64,000 bases of DNA from Cordilura impudica (lineage: Eukaryota; Arthropoda; Insecta; Diptera; Scathophagidae), in contig OY821517.1 in the NCBI GenBank assembly GCA_963682025.1, positions 107,374,972 through 107,438,971 on the forward strand, written 5' to 3'. Each line of letters starts with the position of its first letter. Position 1 is the first letter of the stretch. Under the pieces are notes generated by a model. The model did not search any database. It saw nothing but the letters and a program-made list of their open reading frames with translations, and had not been told where the DNA came from. Of the stretch, positions 1-11,929 are shown in pieces. Position numbers and translations under genes: made by a program.

Positions 1-712
1 CTTTAATTATACCGATCGAATCAGAATCACTTTCTGAGTTGATTTAACAATGTCCGTCCGTCCGTCCGTCCGTCCGTCCGTCCGTCCGTCCGTCTGTGTG
101 TTCATGTAAAGCTTGTAATCAAACTGCAGGTCGCAAATATGAATATATTTTGATGAAATTTGGTATATAAGCTTTTATCGGCCATGGGATGAACGCTATT
201 GAAATTGGTGAGAATCGGTCCATGTTCAGACCTAGCCCCCATACAAATTACCCATATGAGATCGACATAAATTGCCATAAGATCCAAATTGTCATATAGA
301 TCTTACTCAAATTGGGTTTGTATACGTTCATTACATCCACTAATGAGTAGTCCAAAAATGATCCCTTTGGCCCCATATAGAGCTGCTTCCCGATCTTCAC
401 TTAAATCTATCAAAAAACAAAAATATTGCACTGATTCTTCTCAAATTTTGTTTGTATATATTTTTGCAAAATACAAGAGACCTTACCAAACATGGTCAGG
501 ATCAGTTCATTTTTGGGCCTAGTCCCCATATAGATATAGCATCCGATATGAACTTTTTCATATCTGCAGCCAAAAAATTAATAAAAATCCCACTCAAATT
601 TGGTTTATGCTTATTTTCTATATCGAAGTAGTTGGACCGAAAGATAGGGTCTCTAAACCATGGTATAGGGTATCATATAGTCGGTCTAGACCGACTATAA
701 TTTTCTTACTTG
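1..712 (+). mobile_element. DINE-1-like (Helentron-type) element, 5' end cut by window edge
   Basis: First of many copies of one non-autonomous family. In the orientation used here, full copies start near ATACCCTATACCA, carry a central (GTCC)n tract, and end with a perfect 24-bp palindrome (676-699; half-site TATAGTCGGTCT), about 13 nt and then ACTTG at 712. An inverted copy of the start motif, TGGTATAGGGTAT, sits just before the palindrome. A subterminal inverted repeat, a GTCY microsatellite and a 3' hairpin are the layout known for DINE-1/Helentron-associated elements of flies; the family assignment is inference. There is no coding capacity. This copy lacks the first ~80 bp, which lie outside the window. 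Confidence 0.75.
51..94 (+). repeat. (GTCC)n microsatellite inside DINE-1-like element
   Basis: About ten tandem GTCC units followed by GTCTGTGTG. The tract occupies the same internal place in every copy of the family and varies in length (about 2-10 units), so it is part of the element and not an independent repeat. Confidence 0.9.
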
Positions 713-714
713 TT

Positions 715-916
715 TTATTTGGGATGAATGTACCATGGCTCACAAACATTGTGATTTGATTTGATAAAAGATTTGAAAGGCAATGAAAGATTTTTTGGTG
801 AAGCTCTCATTTTATTATCTGGAGATCTTCGTAACACATTTTATATAGGTATATACAGATTCTAACTAAAATAAAAATTCATTGAGGGCAAAACAACGTT
901 TGCCGGGTCCAGCTAG
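715..916 (+). mobile_element. Helitron 3' end with helicase remnant
   Basis: A hairpin (stem GGCAAA/TTTGCC, 887-904) is followed after 8 nt by CTAG (913-916) and then T, the known 3' end structure of Helitrons. Upstream, positions 770-846 translate to DLKGNERFFGEALILLSGDL, which resembles the PIF1-type helicase segment with a GDFRQ-like motif in Helitron proteins. A preceding piece (ATG at 735, MAHKH) is in another frame, so there is at least one frameshift. The same terminal hairpin occurs inverted at 29837-29860. Only the 3' part of the element remains. Confidence 0.65.
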
Positions 917-1555
917 TATTATATATTTGTGGAATTATTTCGATAAAAGTTGTTGATAATATTTCAATGATTCTAAAAAATAATATTCTGGACATATTTT
1001 CTGCAATTAACCCGTGGGATACGCAAAATGTGTCCTAGTTTTAATTTTTTTTTCAGAATTATTATATTCATATAGATGTATATTGAGGGCTTATATTCAA
1101 AAAGTGCTAACTATATTTGACAACAATATTAATTTTTGATTTTAAACTGTTCTCTGATATAACTGTCAATATAATATTAATTTTGATATCATACGTTATT
1201 AGTACGACTATTTCTTAATAGATATTGTAGCAAATCAATCGGCAAATACATTCAGATCTTATTAATATATTAGTTTTACACGCTCTCATTAAAATATTTA
1301 TTGATGCAAATATGACTTTGTGAATATAACTAATTAATCTAAATATTTTCATTAAATAGCGAATAAATTTGAGAATTTTATGAATACATTAAATTTGCTT
1401 TATTTAAAAAAAAAATCCTGATGAAGAAAATATTTATAGATTTTCATATACATTCAATATGACGTCAAAGGTACCCCTCGGGTTAAGTAAAGAAAATTAT
1501 TTTTTAGAATTATTAATCGAATTGTATCGAAATCCTTCTACAAATCTATAATATT
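917..1555 (+). mobile_element. hAT-related non-autonomous repeat, copy 1
   Basis: This block is homologous in direct orientation to 26815-27803. Its ends form an inverted repeat: the start reads ATATATTTGTGGAATTATTTC and the end reads as the complement of a similar sequence (ATCCTTCTACAAATCTATA). The second copy contains a fragment of a hAT-like transposase, so this is probably a deletion derivative. No coding sequence remains here. Confidence 0.5.
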
Positions 1556-1560
1556 AATAA

Positions 1561-1913
1561 ACAAGACGATTTCTTGTGACCGATGTAAGTTTCACAGTTT
1601 TACCCCGATTTTGACAAAAGATTTATCATTTGAAAAGAATTTTTTTCGTTGTTACCCAGATTTACAGATTTTCGAAGTCTGGAATATGTTTTAGAGTTAA
1701 GATCGTTAAGTTGCTACTAATACATACATAAAATTATACAATGTTATGTGTTTGCTTATTAAATATGTTAATATGTTTATGTTAATGTGTTGAGTTTGTT
1801 TTCTTCATTTAAAATGAGATGAATTGTGAAGAACACCTTTAGGGTCTTTATTAAATTAAAAAAATAAAATTTCCAGAATTTGCACTCGAATTTCGAGTGC
1901 TGGAATCTGCTAG
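1561..1913 (+). mobile_element. Helitron-like 3' segment, second family, copy 1
   Basis: It ends with a hairpin GCACTCGAATTTCGAGTGC (1882-1900) and, 9 nt later, CTAG (1910-1913), the Helitron 3' signature. About 350 bp upstream are shared with 8403-8819 and 47935-48235, including phrases such as GTTGCTACTAA and ATACATAAA. There is no coding capacity. The insertion lies between two blocks that are contiguous in the copy at 26.1-27.8 kb. Confidence 0.6.
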
Positions 1914-2640
1914 TATATATTATTTCGATACTTTAATGTAAAAAAATTTAAATACCCTTAAATTTGAACCTTGACCTTAAAGGCGACAGTTTATAGGTTT
2001 TCAATTTAACCTTAATTTAAAGAATTGAGAACTTATAGCAAGTAGTATAATATTTTGACAAAAGATATTTGAAATATGAAAACACCAAAAAGATGTAGCC
2101 TAACAGTTGGAAAAGTATGAAAAATCACATTTTTCTTCAAATCCGCTGAAATAAAAACGCTGCCCTCGCCAATTAAGAACAGAACAGCACACCTACAATA
2201 TTTGTCATTTTTAATTACATATATCTTGTTAATAAGACGTTAAAGTCCAATCGTTGATTTCGGAAAATTTCTTGAACAAAATTTTTGAAAAAGTAAAATT
2301 GGAAATTTTGAAAGAGTGCTAAAAAGACGTACCGCTTCGACATTAATTTAGAACGGGATAACAAAGACGAGATGCAAAACACTTTACATGAGATCATTTT
2401 GGGATCAGAAAAAATGCAAAGATATTGTTCTTGTAAATTATTTCAATGTCTTTAAAAATGTGAGCTTGATTTTCTTAATCAAGTGGTCTGCGGCGCATTT
2501 ATTGCCTGGTGAACTTGATTTAACTTGGCTGTTTTTCCACCGACAAGAGACTTTGTTATTCTATTAGAAAGATAATTTACTCTAGATTATGGTTTAATCA
2601 TTAATTTAATTGAAACGTAATTATTAATAAAAATTTTTGT
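1914..2640 (-). repeat. Repeat homologous to 26130-26815 (inverted)
   Basis: The block matches 26130-26815 in reverse complement with many substitutions, for example the segment at 2495-2515 containing GGTCTGCGGCGCATTTATTG. In the other copy it directly adjoins the hAT-related repeat. A minus-strand reading frame in the other copy (26427-26224, 67 codons) has no counterpart here because of stops. The element type is not recognised. Confidence 0.5.
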
Positions 2641-3106
2641 GAAAAACGATTGTTTTTTTTTTTTTATTATTTTTACATATAAATTCATAGTTGAACTTTG
2701 AACTCAATGCGCGTCCAGAAAGCATTGGCTCAAATTTTTTACACTAAATTTTTACGCATAATCTAAAACGCGCCAACTTTTGGTACAAATAACACACTAC
2801 ATATCGACTTCTTTATTAAAACAGAGCCAGAAGAGGTCAATACAAGTAACGAACGCTATTCACACCGTCTATCATAGCATCCATATACCTTAGCTGCAGA
2901 TCTGTTGAATATATCTTCTACCCAAAGAAGACTAAGAAGATTTCCGCTAACACAGCTAATTGTTACATTGTAAAAGAAAATGCTGAATATCTTTATATAT
3001 AGATTTCAAAATAAATTGGAGTTAAAAAAATATATTTTCGATCCAGATCGACTAGTGCTTTAACTTTAAGATTTATTATAATTTGAATTGTAATAAATAT
3101 GAAAGA

Positions 3107-3475
3107 AATAAATAAATAATACTTTTCGTTTCTCATAGTGTATCCATTTCTCATTACCAGTGACTATACGGTGAAGAAAATTTTTTCGTTTATGCCTGGC
3201 AAGTAGTATTTCAATTGTGGGAAATCGAGATTCATTGTTTTGAGTCAATCGCTATTATTAAAAGTGATGTGAAATTGCATATCGAGTCACTTTAAATATA
3301 GATGGTAGTTCTTCTGGCATTTAGCACGAATACTGATCCAATAATGATTGCAATTCCATGTGTTCATGCATTTCCGTCATTCCTCCTCGTTCGTTGACTA
3401 CGATGTGAAATTCACTGTTTGTAAATCTTTTGAAACCACTTACAACAACTTCTCTCTCTTACCATACCACCTTAC
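3107..3475 (-). pseudogene. mariner transposase fragment (mellifera/irritans type)
   Basis: Read on the minus strand, two blocks resemble mariner transposase in order. The first is an N-terminal helix-turn-helix part with SGFKRFTNSEFHIVVNERGG and then ELQSLLDQYSC (about 3475-3320). The second begins with LLARHKRKNFLHRIVTGNEKW and IHYE (about 3210-3125), the conserved block before the first catalytic D. A stop follows SC, and the frame changes between the blocks. The sequence stops resembling mariner at about 3107, so the rest of the catalytic domain is missing. I saw no inverted terminal repeats. It is a dead relic. Confidence 0.7.
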
Positions 3476-3774
3476 CATAATCATATTTCATTCAAATTCA
3501 AGAAGAAACGCAAAGAATCTCGCATATGACATCTTCGGCATTTTTCAATAAAAACGTATAAGATTCTGCTATAAAATTCGGTAATATTTCAAGTTTATGT
3601 TGTAGAAATCTGAAAATTTAAACACAACTTATTGGTGGTTCGATCTTTAGATAGCCCAGTTAACGAAACTGTCCTATTGAACGGATACCTGATAAATGAG
3701 AGAAAAGCGGCGTTATGCACGTGCATTTCTGTGCATATTTTTTTATATTATCATTATATATACTTTGGACAAGG

Positions 3775-3872
3775 TCTGACCAGGCAACATTCGTCCTATG
3801 GCAGATAGCAGCTTATATACCAAATGTCATTACATTATATTCATATTTGCGACCGTCAACACACAAATAAAA
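3775..3872 (-). repeat. DINE-1-like fragment
   Basis: A short degenerate piece matches the internal family segment containing AGCTTATATACCAAAT and ATATTCATATTTGCGACC. Both ends are missing. Confidence 0.6.
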
Positions 3873-4042
3873 ATATAAGTTAAGTTAAAAAAAATTGAGG
3901 CGTTATGTGGGTTAATCGGCGGTAATTTATGGATACACCTGATACTCAATATTTTGAATTTTTGGTACATTTAGGTACAACTATGGCTAGGAATGGTCCG
4001 ACATGGTTCCTTTTTGAGTTACTAGTTAATGCGTGTAATAAA

Positions 4043-5357
4043 TATATAAAGGGTTTTTCAATAAGAGCGATACAAAAGCTTTTTTAAATAAAACAAAAAC
4101 GGTTTTGGATATCAATGAAATTCTTTATTCCTGTGAAAGTGCGTTCGATGCTATTATGTATGGAAATCGATCTCTTTTGCATGGCCACCACGGGCACGCT
4201 TGCAGTAGTCCAGACGCTGAACCCAATTTTCGACGGTTTTCAAGCATAAATCGGCCGATACTGCTGCAATTTCACCTTCGATATTCGTACGAAGTTCATC
4301 AATCCTCGCCTCGCTGCCTTGTTGGCATAGACCAAAGGCTTGATGTAGCTCCACAGGAAATAGTCCAACGGCGTCAAATCGCACGACCGAGGCGGCCAAT
4401 CGACTGGACCATTTCGTGAGATAACACGTTCTCCAAACTTGGTTTCCAATAAATTGGTTGTGACATTCGCTGTGTGGCTTGTGGCGCTGTCCTGTTGGAA
4501 CCACATGTCCTCCAAGTCCATATCATCCAATTGGGGCCAAAAATGTTCGGTTATCATTGAACGGTAGCGATTCCCATTCACAGTAACGTGCCGGTCTTGA
4601 TCATCACGGAAGAAGTACGGCCCAATGACGCCGCCGGCCCATAAACCTCACCAAACCGTAATTTTTTCAGGATGCAATGATGACTCATGGAGTACATGTG
4701 GATTGCTGTATGACCAATAATGCATATTTTGTTTATTGACGAAGCCATTCAGCCAGAAATGAGCCTCATCGCTGAAGATGATTTTTCGATGCAAATCCGA
4801 ATCATTTTCAAGTTGTTGCTCAGCCCAATTTTCGAACATACGACGCTTCTGGTGGCGGCTTCAGTTCTTGCGTCAATTTGATCTTGTAAGGGTGTAGACC
4901 AAGGTCTTTTCGCAAAATTCGCCACAACGACATCACAGAGATGCCCAACGCTTGAGAACGACGTGTGAGAGACACATTTGGGCTTTCTTCAACTGAAGCC
5001 TCAGCGGCAGCAATATTCTCGACACTACGGGCACTTCTTTGTCTCACTGGCACGGGAACATTTTGTACTATGCCTGTGGATTCAAATTTTTCCACTAGAC
5101 GCTCAATTGTTGATCTGCTAGGACGATTATGACGACCATAAATTGGACGTAGCGCTCTTAGCGTTGAGGCCACTGACTCCGAAATTCGGTAGTAAATTTT
5201 AATAATTTCGGCTCGTTGTTGGCTTGTATATCTTTCCATCATGAAATAGCAAACCCTACTGAAGAGAAATGTCAAAAGAGCGGCAAGAAATATGGCGTCG
5301 TTTTCTGTCCCTGTCTTTCTGCTTTTGTAGCGTTCCTGTTGAAAAACCATTTATATA
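4043..5357 (-). mobile_element. Tc1/mariner-superfamily transposon, 1.3 kb, with inverted terminal repeats
   Basis: The ends form an imperfect inverted repeat of about 37 bp: 4043-4079 (core GGGTTTTTCAATAAGAGCGA) against the complement of 5321-5357 (core GGTTTTTCAACAGGAACGC). Both flanks read TATATAAA, compatible with insertion at TA. Between them lies one decayed transposase gene on the minus strand. The length is typical of the superfamily. The element sits inside a DINE-1-like copy and is younger than it. Confidence 0.85.
4154..5242 (-). pseudogene. Tc1/mariner-superfamily transposase, broken
   Basis: The likely start is the Met pair at 5242/5239 (MMERYTSQQRAEIIKIYY); the frame is open upstream, but there it only translates the terminal repeat. 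The N-terminal ~130 codons hold helix-turn-helix DNA-binding regions. The DDE core shows a first Asp in KIIFSDEAHFWLNG, a second in MWFQQDSATSHTA and a third in CDLTPLDYFLW, with ~36 residues between the last two. Breaks: a frameshift near 4860, a TGA stop at 4650-4648 after ITVW, and a second frameshift near 4315, after which the C-terminal part (VENWVQRL, ARGGHAKEI) runs to 4154. The product would cut and paste the element; this copy cannot encode it. Confidence 0.85.
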
Positions 5358-5595
5358 TCAAATTTGACAAGATATATATAACAGTTTGGATCTTAGGGTA
5401 ATTAGGTAGATCTCATAGAAGTCATTTGTATGGGGACATAATATGAAAATGCACCATTTTACATCAATTTTAATTCAAACATGTAACAAAGTTTACATGG
5501 ACACACAAATAGACAGGCATAAGGGCAGGCGGATACACAGACGGACGGACGGACAATGGCAAGTTATCTCAGAAAGTGATTCTGAGTAATACTTT

Positions 5596-7640
5596 GAAGA
5601 GCTTTTCTTCAAAAACATTAAGCTATATTTAATTTAAATCCGATCAGGGCAGTACTATAAAATTTCCAAAGTGTTTGGCTTTCTCAGGTCAAATTTTTTT
5701 TATGAGCTTTTATATTTTCTTTATCTTGATATTTGTTCGTTTATTATTTCACCTATAACTCGAAAACCATTGATCGTCTATCACTTAATTTTTAAAAAAA
5801 AAATGCATGTAAAAAATAGAAAAAAAAAATACTGATGCGTGTTTCATTTACTACTATAATCGTTCATAAACATAGATCTCTACTTTCTACTAATATATAG
5901 ACCTAATATTTTTAGAAGATATTAAAATCAATAGTTAACAATTTGAAATTTGTTGTTATAATTTAGTGCATATGGTATTTTAGGTCATTACAATAAAACC
6001 TAATTTTCTTGGAATACTATTCAAATTAGAGAGAGATTCTAATTTCCGATTGAGGAAAATCTCAATGTAATGAAGTCTATACGTATTGACAAAAACCTAT
6101 TACTGTCTTTAAAGAACGTGTATGATGGGTTTAACAAGACTAAAATTGTTTAACTCAAACTGATCAACGCTATGATGGCTATCCAAAGTTAAGCATAGTT
6201 GGTCACATTTATAATACCTTAAGTTTGGCTGTCCCATTTTCACAGAAAGTTATTGAACCACATGTAAAGTAAATCGTTCTTATAGTATGCTGCATGTTTT
6301 GGAAATATAGTTGTATGTATGCAACGTATTTTTGAAATTAAAAAGCAACCAAACTGAGATCGATAAGCAAACCTTACGCGACACTTAGTACTCGAGAGGA
6401 AATGAATAAATTAATTTTCAGGTTGTTGGTAGCGTCATGCAATCATCAGCATCATTCATCGATTGAGGAAATGAATGTAAATCTGCTACATTTACTAACA
6501 TTATTACTATGTACTAACGCTACTATTCGTACTACTATTTTAGTTGAGAGGTGCGAGGGGGTAAGAAAACACAAATAAGTACTTCAGTTAAATGCTGCCG
6601 TTTTACCAGCATACAATTAAGTTGAATAGATTTACTGCTTCATCGTCGTAACGTTTAAAATACAACACAGCCAGCTTCTTGCCACCTATGAGAGAGTCTT
6701 TTGTATTCAGTCAAGTAGCGGTAACACATTGAGAATGCGTTGAATTGCGAAAATTAATATTTCACGAGCTGTTGAGAAAGATAAACTTTTTTATATATTT
6801 TTTTGTTTAGTTTTTGCATTATTGTACTTATCTTGTTGCCTCTTGCCTCTATCGCATTTTTTAGCAGATTTCGTTTAATAAATCTAAACAAAACCACAAT
6901 TTAGATTTAACTGCCGTTTTTCAACATCAAGTACTTTTCGTTATGTCTCGTCTTTTTGTTTTTGAAATAAATTCAATAGTTTAAATGTAACATGTCGGTA
7001 TATTACAACTTAAATAGTCATAAAGAACAGTAGTCACAATCAGTAAATCCTTGATTTCCATTTTGGCTTTTAACCCCCACTATGTAACAATATAATGGCT
7101 AGAGGACAATGAAAAGACAATATATTCTCTTCAGTTTTTCGTTGTTCTAAAAATATGAAATAATTTTCGAGTTGGTTGATTGAACGATCTGAATGTTCAT
7201 AGACTGTTTAAGTTTATACACGAGCTAGTTTAGTTTTCATTGAAATTCTGCCGTGGGGATAATTTAACTTTATTAAATTAATAAAGCAACTCTTGTCAAC
7301 ATAGAAAATATTTAGTTTTTTAGACGCCTATTTATTTATTATCCGCTATACCAGTGTACTAACTATATACAAGCTATTAATATTGGCAGACGGATTGAAA
7401 GTTAATAACTTTTCGTAAAGAAATTATTTTCGTTTTTTGTGATAAATTCTTAAAAAAAAATTGATTAATGAAAATTATAGAAAAGTTTGTGTGATTTTTA
7501 ATTCTGGTTAAAATTAGCTCCCAGAAAATTCCACGTAAAAGAATTAATGAACTATTAGCTTGATTTGCTGCTAGTTTGGCTGACAGATGCGTTAAAGTTA
7601 AACCAGTTTCTTCATATATATATGCAATCGAACTATTAAA
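5596..7640. other. AT-rich stretch without recognised features
   Basis: I see no open frame above 60 codons, no inverted-repeat element, no tandem repeat and no similarity to the other repeat families of the window. It may be unique intergenic or intronic DNA. Confidence 0.5.
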
Positions 7641-7744
7641 AATCGACCGATCATGACCGTATTTAGTAAAGTAACTTCACTTCTTCAAAAACGTATAGAA
7701 ACCAAGTTTGAAAATATCTATGATAGATTTAAACGAACATCAAG

Positions 7745-8400
7745 AAGCTGTTGTCTAGGGAGCTATCGCTAGAAATGGTCCCACCAGGTTTATTTTTGGA
7801 CTACTGTTTAGTGGGTATAATACATACAAATAATCGATGCATATATATATAGATATAGTAATATGGATCTTACTACCATTTTATTCGGAGTGATAGGGGC
7901 TATATATATGGGAGCTAGGTCCAAAAATTCACCGGATTAAACCAATTTAACCAGTGTTAATCAAATGAATAATAAAAGCTCATATGTTGGGTTTAATCAA
8001 ATATAATCATTTGCAACCTGTAGTTTGATTAAATAGTTTACGTGGACCGAGGCAGACGAACGGACAGATAGACAGATGTACGGATATACGGACGGACACT
8101 GCTAAATCCATTCAGAAACTGTTTATAAGTCAAGGCCAAATATTTTTAGTAGTTAGAAACATCAGCGGAAAGTGGTATAATTAAGTAAAACCTATGCTTT
8201 TTTTGACTTTTGATAGATTTAAGCGAAGATCGGAAATTAGCTTAATAGGGGTCTGCGAAAAATATTTTTGAACTGACGATTTATGGACATAAAATAAAAC
8301 TGTAAAGCAAATATCCTCAAGATAATAGTCGGTAGTAAATTTAGATGTACTTATAAGAGATATTTGTATGGGGTGAGATCTGGGAAAATAATGCATACTA
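7745..8400 (-). repeat. Degenerate DINE-1-like copies
   Basis: 7745-8185 follows the family order on the minus strand: a GGACTACT block, GGGAGCTAGGTCC, GCAACCTGTAGTTTGATTA, an irregular GGACGGAC tract, then AAATATTTTTAGTAGTTAGAAAC. 8200-8400 repeats an internal family segment (GATAGATTTAAGCGAAGATCGG), so a second truncated copy is fused behind it. Both are heavily mutated. Confidence 0.6.
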
Positions 8401-8402
8401 TT

Positions 8403-8819
8403 AACAGGCAAGATGAGTTCTTATGACCGATATAAAAATCTTAGTTACCGACCGATTTTGACCAAACATACCCCATTTTAAAGGTATTTCTTTTCAGATG
8501 TCCACCATATTTACCCGCTTGCACCATCTTGAACATTTTGTTGAAGTAAGATGCACATAAAGTTGCTACTAACACATATATAAAATACATTTTAAGCTTC
8601 AAATAAAAGGTTGTGCAATAGGCGCTTATTAAATTTGTGTTGAACTGTGAATTGGCTAAGATTGATTAGCATACCTTTAGGCTCTTATAAATTTTTTATA
8701 AACAAACCCGGTTATATATACATCTTCTGTGTGTTCAACAAATATTTACAATGGAATGAAAAAAAAAATTTCTTTTCTTAGAATTTGCACTCGAATTTCG
8801 AGGGCTGGGCCCTGCCAGT
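8403..8819 (+). mobile_element. Helitron-like 3' segment, second family, copy 2
   Basis: This block is similar to 1561-1913 and 47935-48235. It ends with GCACTCGAATTTCGAGGGC (8787-8805) and CCAG at 8816-8819 where copy 1 has CTAG, so hairpin and terminus are both mutated. There is no coding capacity. Confidence 0.55.
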
Positions 8820-9140
8820 TTTCATTAATATCTCCTTTTAAAAATAATACAAATGCTGATGTATGTTTGATTTTATGAAAAAATATCACTCTGCTCCACA
8901 AGTAAATATTAATAATAGATTTCTTTCAATCAAATTAGTCCAACTTGATTTGCTGAAGCTATTGTTGGAAAAGTGAAAACTTGGCAACAAACATCAAGAT
9001 AAGGAAACTATAGACTAGAAAACGCCAAACTCTTTGGAGATTTCTTTACACTGGCCCAGTACTTTTACCATACCTAGAATTTCTCACACCCCCATAGAAT
9101 GGCTGTTGCACAGTCCAATTTTGAAAATCTATATATATAT

Positions 9141-9707
9141 GGGGGATTTCATGTCAAGTGCACCAACTTTTGAAATCGATGTCTTCCGATCGGGATGGAT
9201 AGTAGTTTAGATACAATTTTTCAACAATATCGGTCGAGATCTCTCTGAGTTAGAGGGGATCAAAATTTGACATTTTGGCCAAAAGGTGTTTTTTCTCATC
9301 CATTATTCCTAGAAAATTTTCTCCCAAAGAGTTTAGATAGCTATTTCTTCAATATTTCGGAAAAAAAATACTTAAAAAAAAAAAAAATTTGTAGATTTTT
9401 TTTTGCTAAATTAAAGCAATTTTTGCTTTTTTTTCAAAAATGTAATTTTTTTTTTTATTATTTTTTTTTTTTTTCATAAGAAAGCTGAGGATTTTTCCTT
9501 TAAGAGCTTTTTGGTTGCTTAGTGGGATGGGTGTGGATATCTATCAAAATAAATATTTTGTAACTCAAGACAACGGTTTTTCAATTTTTCACAAATGCAG
9601 TATTTTGATTTTTTTCCTATTTGTGTCTAAAACCTTACAAATCTTACAAATAAAACTTATACTGAGAAACTAGACGAACTAAACTTTCCGAAGGTATGTA
9701 ACATACC
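9141..9707 (+). repeat. Left long terminal inverted repeat of copy 1
   Basis: It pairs with 11358-11923. Matching landmarks include GGCCAAAAGGTGTTTT, CTTTTTGG next to CCATCCCACTAAG, CTGAGAAACTAGAC and TAAAACTTATACTGAG, each found in complement on the other side. Confidence 0.9.
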
Positions 9708-9728
9708 TTCATAACATAACAGAAGAGA

Positions 9729-11046
9729 ATGGTTATCTGTAACCTGAAAGAGTTATTTGCAACATTTCAATCTGAACACAAGGATGTTAGAATTGGCTTC
9801 ACGAAATTAACCCAAATGAGGCCAAAACATTGCGTTTTGGCAGAAAGCAGCGGAACTCACACAGTATGCGTTTGCATTTACCATGAAAATGTTAAACTGA
9901 TGTTGAAGGAAATCAACTTAAAGTATTTAACAGATGATTCGGCAGAAGATTTACACGATTACCGCGATTGCCTTAAATTGACTATGTGTCCTAATGCAAC
10001 AACTTCTTGCCACTTAGGTGAATGTACCAATTGCCCGAAAACCACATTCATCAAAGAAAATTTAATCAACTCTTTAGATCGAGAATATATAGAGGAGGTC
10101 AAATTTGATTCTTGGATTCAGACTGACAGATGCACATTTAAAACAATCATTTTAAATGTGGATGATTTTGTGGAAGAAATGTGTACAGGCTTGCTAAACT
10201 TGAGAAACCATGACTTTTTAGTCAAAGAGCAATGGTCATTCTTCAAGGATTTGAAGATACATTTGAAGTCTGGTGAATTCGTTATTTCATATGATTTCGC
10301 AGAAAACTATAAATATGTTCTTCAGGATACTATACAAGGATTCCACTTCAATAACGACCAAGCAACTATATTCACAGTAGTTATTTACTACATGAAAGAT
10401 GAAAAACTGGAACACAAAAGTATGTCAATCATATCCTACGATTTAAAACATGATACCGTTGCAGTTTTTGACTACCAGAAGATAATACTAAAATATCTAA
10501 AATCTAAATTTAGAGTAACGAAGGTATACTACGTTACGGACGGAGCTCCTCAACATTTTAAAAACAAAAGTAGCTTCGCAAATCTTATGGCTCATGAAAA
10601 ATGATTTTGGAATGCCAGCTGAGTAGCATTTTCATCCTACTGCTCATGGTAAAGAAGCATGTGATGGTATTGGAGCAAACCTTAAAATAAATGCAGCGAA
10701 GTATAGCCTCCAGTGCTCTCATCAAGATCGCATCTTAGATGCGATTGCTTTATTCCATTGGGCAAAGAGTTATTGTAAAGAAACTAAAATAGTTTTTAGT
10801 AGCAAAGAGGATCATCAGGAAACATTGAAAACATTGAAGAGCAGATTCGATGGTGCGGTAACAATCGATGGCACCGCTCAATACCATGCTTTTATACCGC
10901 TTGTCGATGGAAGACCCAAGTTGAAAAAGTTTTCTGCCTCTATTCAATCCGATTTCTTTCCAAAGACAACAAATAAAACAGCAGCGAAATCAACAGCTGA
11001 ACCCAGTAACGCCAAGAAAGGATTGACAAAAAAACGCAGTAAATAA
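9729..11046 (+). pseudogene. Transposase-like protein of the long-inverted-repeat family, broken
   Basis: One frame is open for 291 codons (9729-10604). It contains a cysteine cluster (CVCIYHE, then MCPNATTSCHLGECTNCPK around residues 80-100), an acidic block FVISYDFAEN (about residue 183), and YYVTDGAPQHFKNKSSF near residue 275. An extra T near 10602 shifts the frame; the next frame continues with DFGMPAE, a TAG in place of the expected Trp, then HFHPTAHGKEACDGIGANLK and a basic tail to 11046. The two Asp-containing blocks look like parts of a DDE-type catalytic site (inference). Compared with the pseudogene at 39962-41358, the N-terminal ~260 residues are missing. I do not know a firm superfamily name. 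Confidence 0.7.
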
Positions 11047-11357
11047 AGACGACAAAAGAGCTGGATGAAAGACTGAGTATTTAAAAATTTACAAGACTTA
11101 AATACTTCATCAGCTACAATAAATTAAGTATAAAAATAGTTATGATATAAATGGATCTAATGCAATTAAGATTAAATTTTAATAAATTATTTATCTTTTT
11201 ATTTTTAATATTATTATTATTATTATACATTAATTTTATTATTATTAAAAATAAATAAAAAATATAATTTTTCAACATTTCTATAAAAAAAAGCGATTTT
11301 TTTCCTGAGGTTAACATATTCTGGGTATTAAGTATCGAGGATATAAAATTTTAGTTA

Positions 11358-11923
11358 TGTATGTTATATACCTATGTTTAGTTTGTCTAGTTTCTCAGTA
11401 TAAGTTTTATTTGTAAGGTTTTAGACCCAAAAAGGAAAAAATTCAAAATAGTGCGTTTGCGAAAAATTTAAAAACCGTTGTCTTGAGTTACAAAACATTT
11501 ATTTTGATAGATATCCCACTCCCATCCCACTAAGCGACAAAAAAGCTCTTAAAGGAAAAATCCTAAGCTTTCTTATGAAAAAAAAAAAAAAAAAAAAAAT
11601 GCCCTTTTTGAAAAAAAGGCAAAAATGCTTTAATTTAGCAAAAAAAAGTCAACAAATTTTTTTTTTAGCATTTTTTTCCGAAATACTGAAGAAATAGCTA
11701 TCTAAACTCTTTGGAAAAAAATTTGCTAAGAACAATAGGTAATAAGTTACATGGATGAGAAAAAACACCTTTTGGCCAAAATGTCAAATTTTGATCCCCT
11801 CCAACTCAGAGAGATCTGGACCGATCTTGTTGAAAAATTGTGTCTAAACTACTATCCAATAGGACTAACCTTGGTCGGAAGACATCGGTTTCAAAAGTTG
11901 GTGCACTTGACATGAAATCCCCC
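11358..11923 (-). repeat. Right long terminal inverted repeat of copy 1
   Basis: This is the mirror of 9141-9707. It includes a 23-bp A run near 11578 where the left arm has T runs. Some positions differ, for example CGGAAGACATCGG against the complement of CGATGTCTTCCG in the left arm. Confidence 0.9.
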
Positions 11924-11929
11924 ATATAT

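Larger units (their letters stand above)
3985..5595 (-). mobile_element. Degenerate DINE-1-like copy interrupted by a Tc1/mariner-type element
   Basis: Positions 3985-4042 resemble the family segment with 'ggactactcattaatgg' and 'taatgaacgcat'. After the inserted element, 5358-5595 continues with AATTTGA, ACAGTTTGGATCTTA, GTCATTTGTATGGGG, a GACGGACGGACGGAC tract and TCAGAAAGTGATTCTGA, in the correct order. The host copy is strongly diverged. Confidence 0.6.
9141..11923 (+). mobile_element. Long-inverted-repeat DNA transposon, copy 1 (Sola-like candidate)
   Basis: The ends are mirror images: GGGGGATTTCATGTCAAG at 9141 and its complement ending at 11923. The inverted repeats run about 567 bp inward (9141-9707 and 11358-11923) with scattered differences and long A/T runs. 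The flanks read ATAT on both sides (9137-9140, 11924-11927), a possible 4-bp target duplication in low-complexity sequence. The interior holds one transposase-like pseudogene. A second element at 39094-42010 shares protein family, similar tips and ATAT flanks. Assignment to the Sola superfamily (known for 4-bp duplications) is only a guess. Confidence 0.8.

Noticed and set aside
51..94. (GTCC)n tracts as a possible CRISPR-like array
   Set aside because: These are simple 4-bp microsatellites within a fly transposable element; there are no spacers or cas genes, and the window is eukaryotic.
9267..9479. 70-codon Phe/Lys-rich frame
   Set aside because: It is a translation of the T-rich part of the long inverted repeat and is not matched in the other arm.
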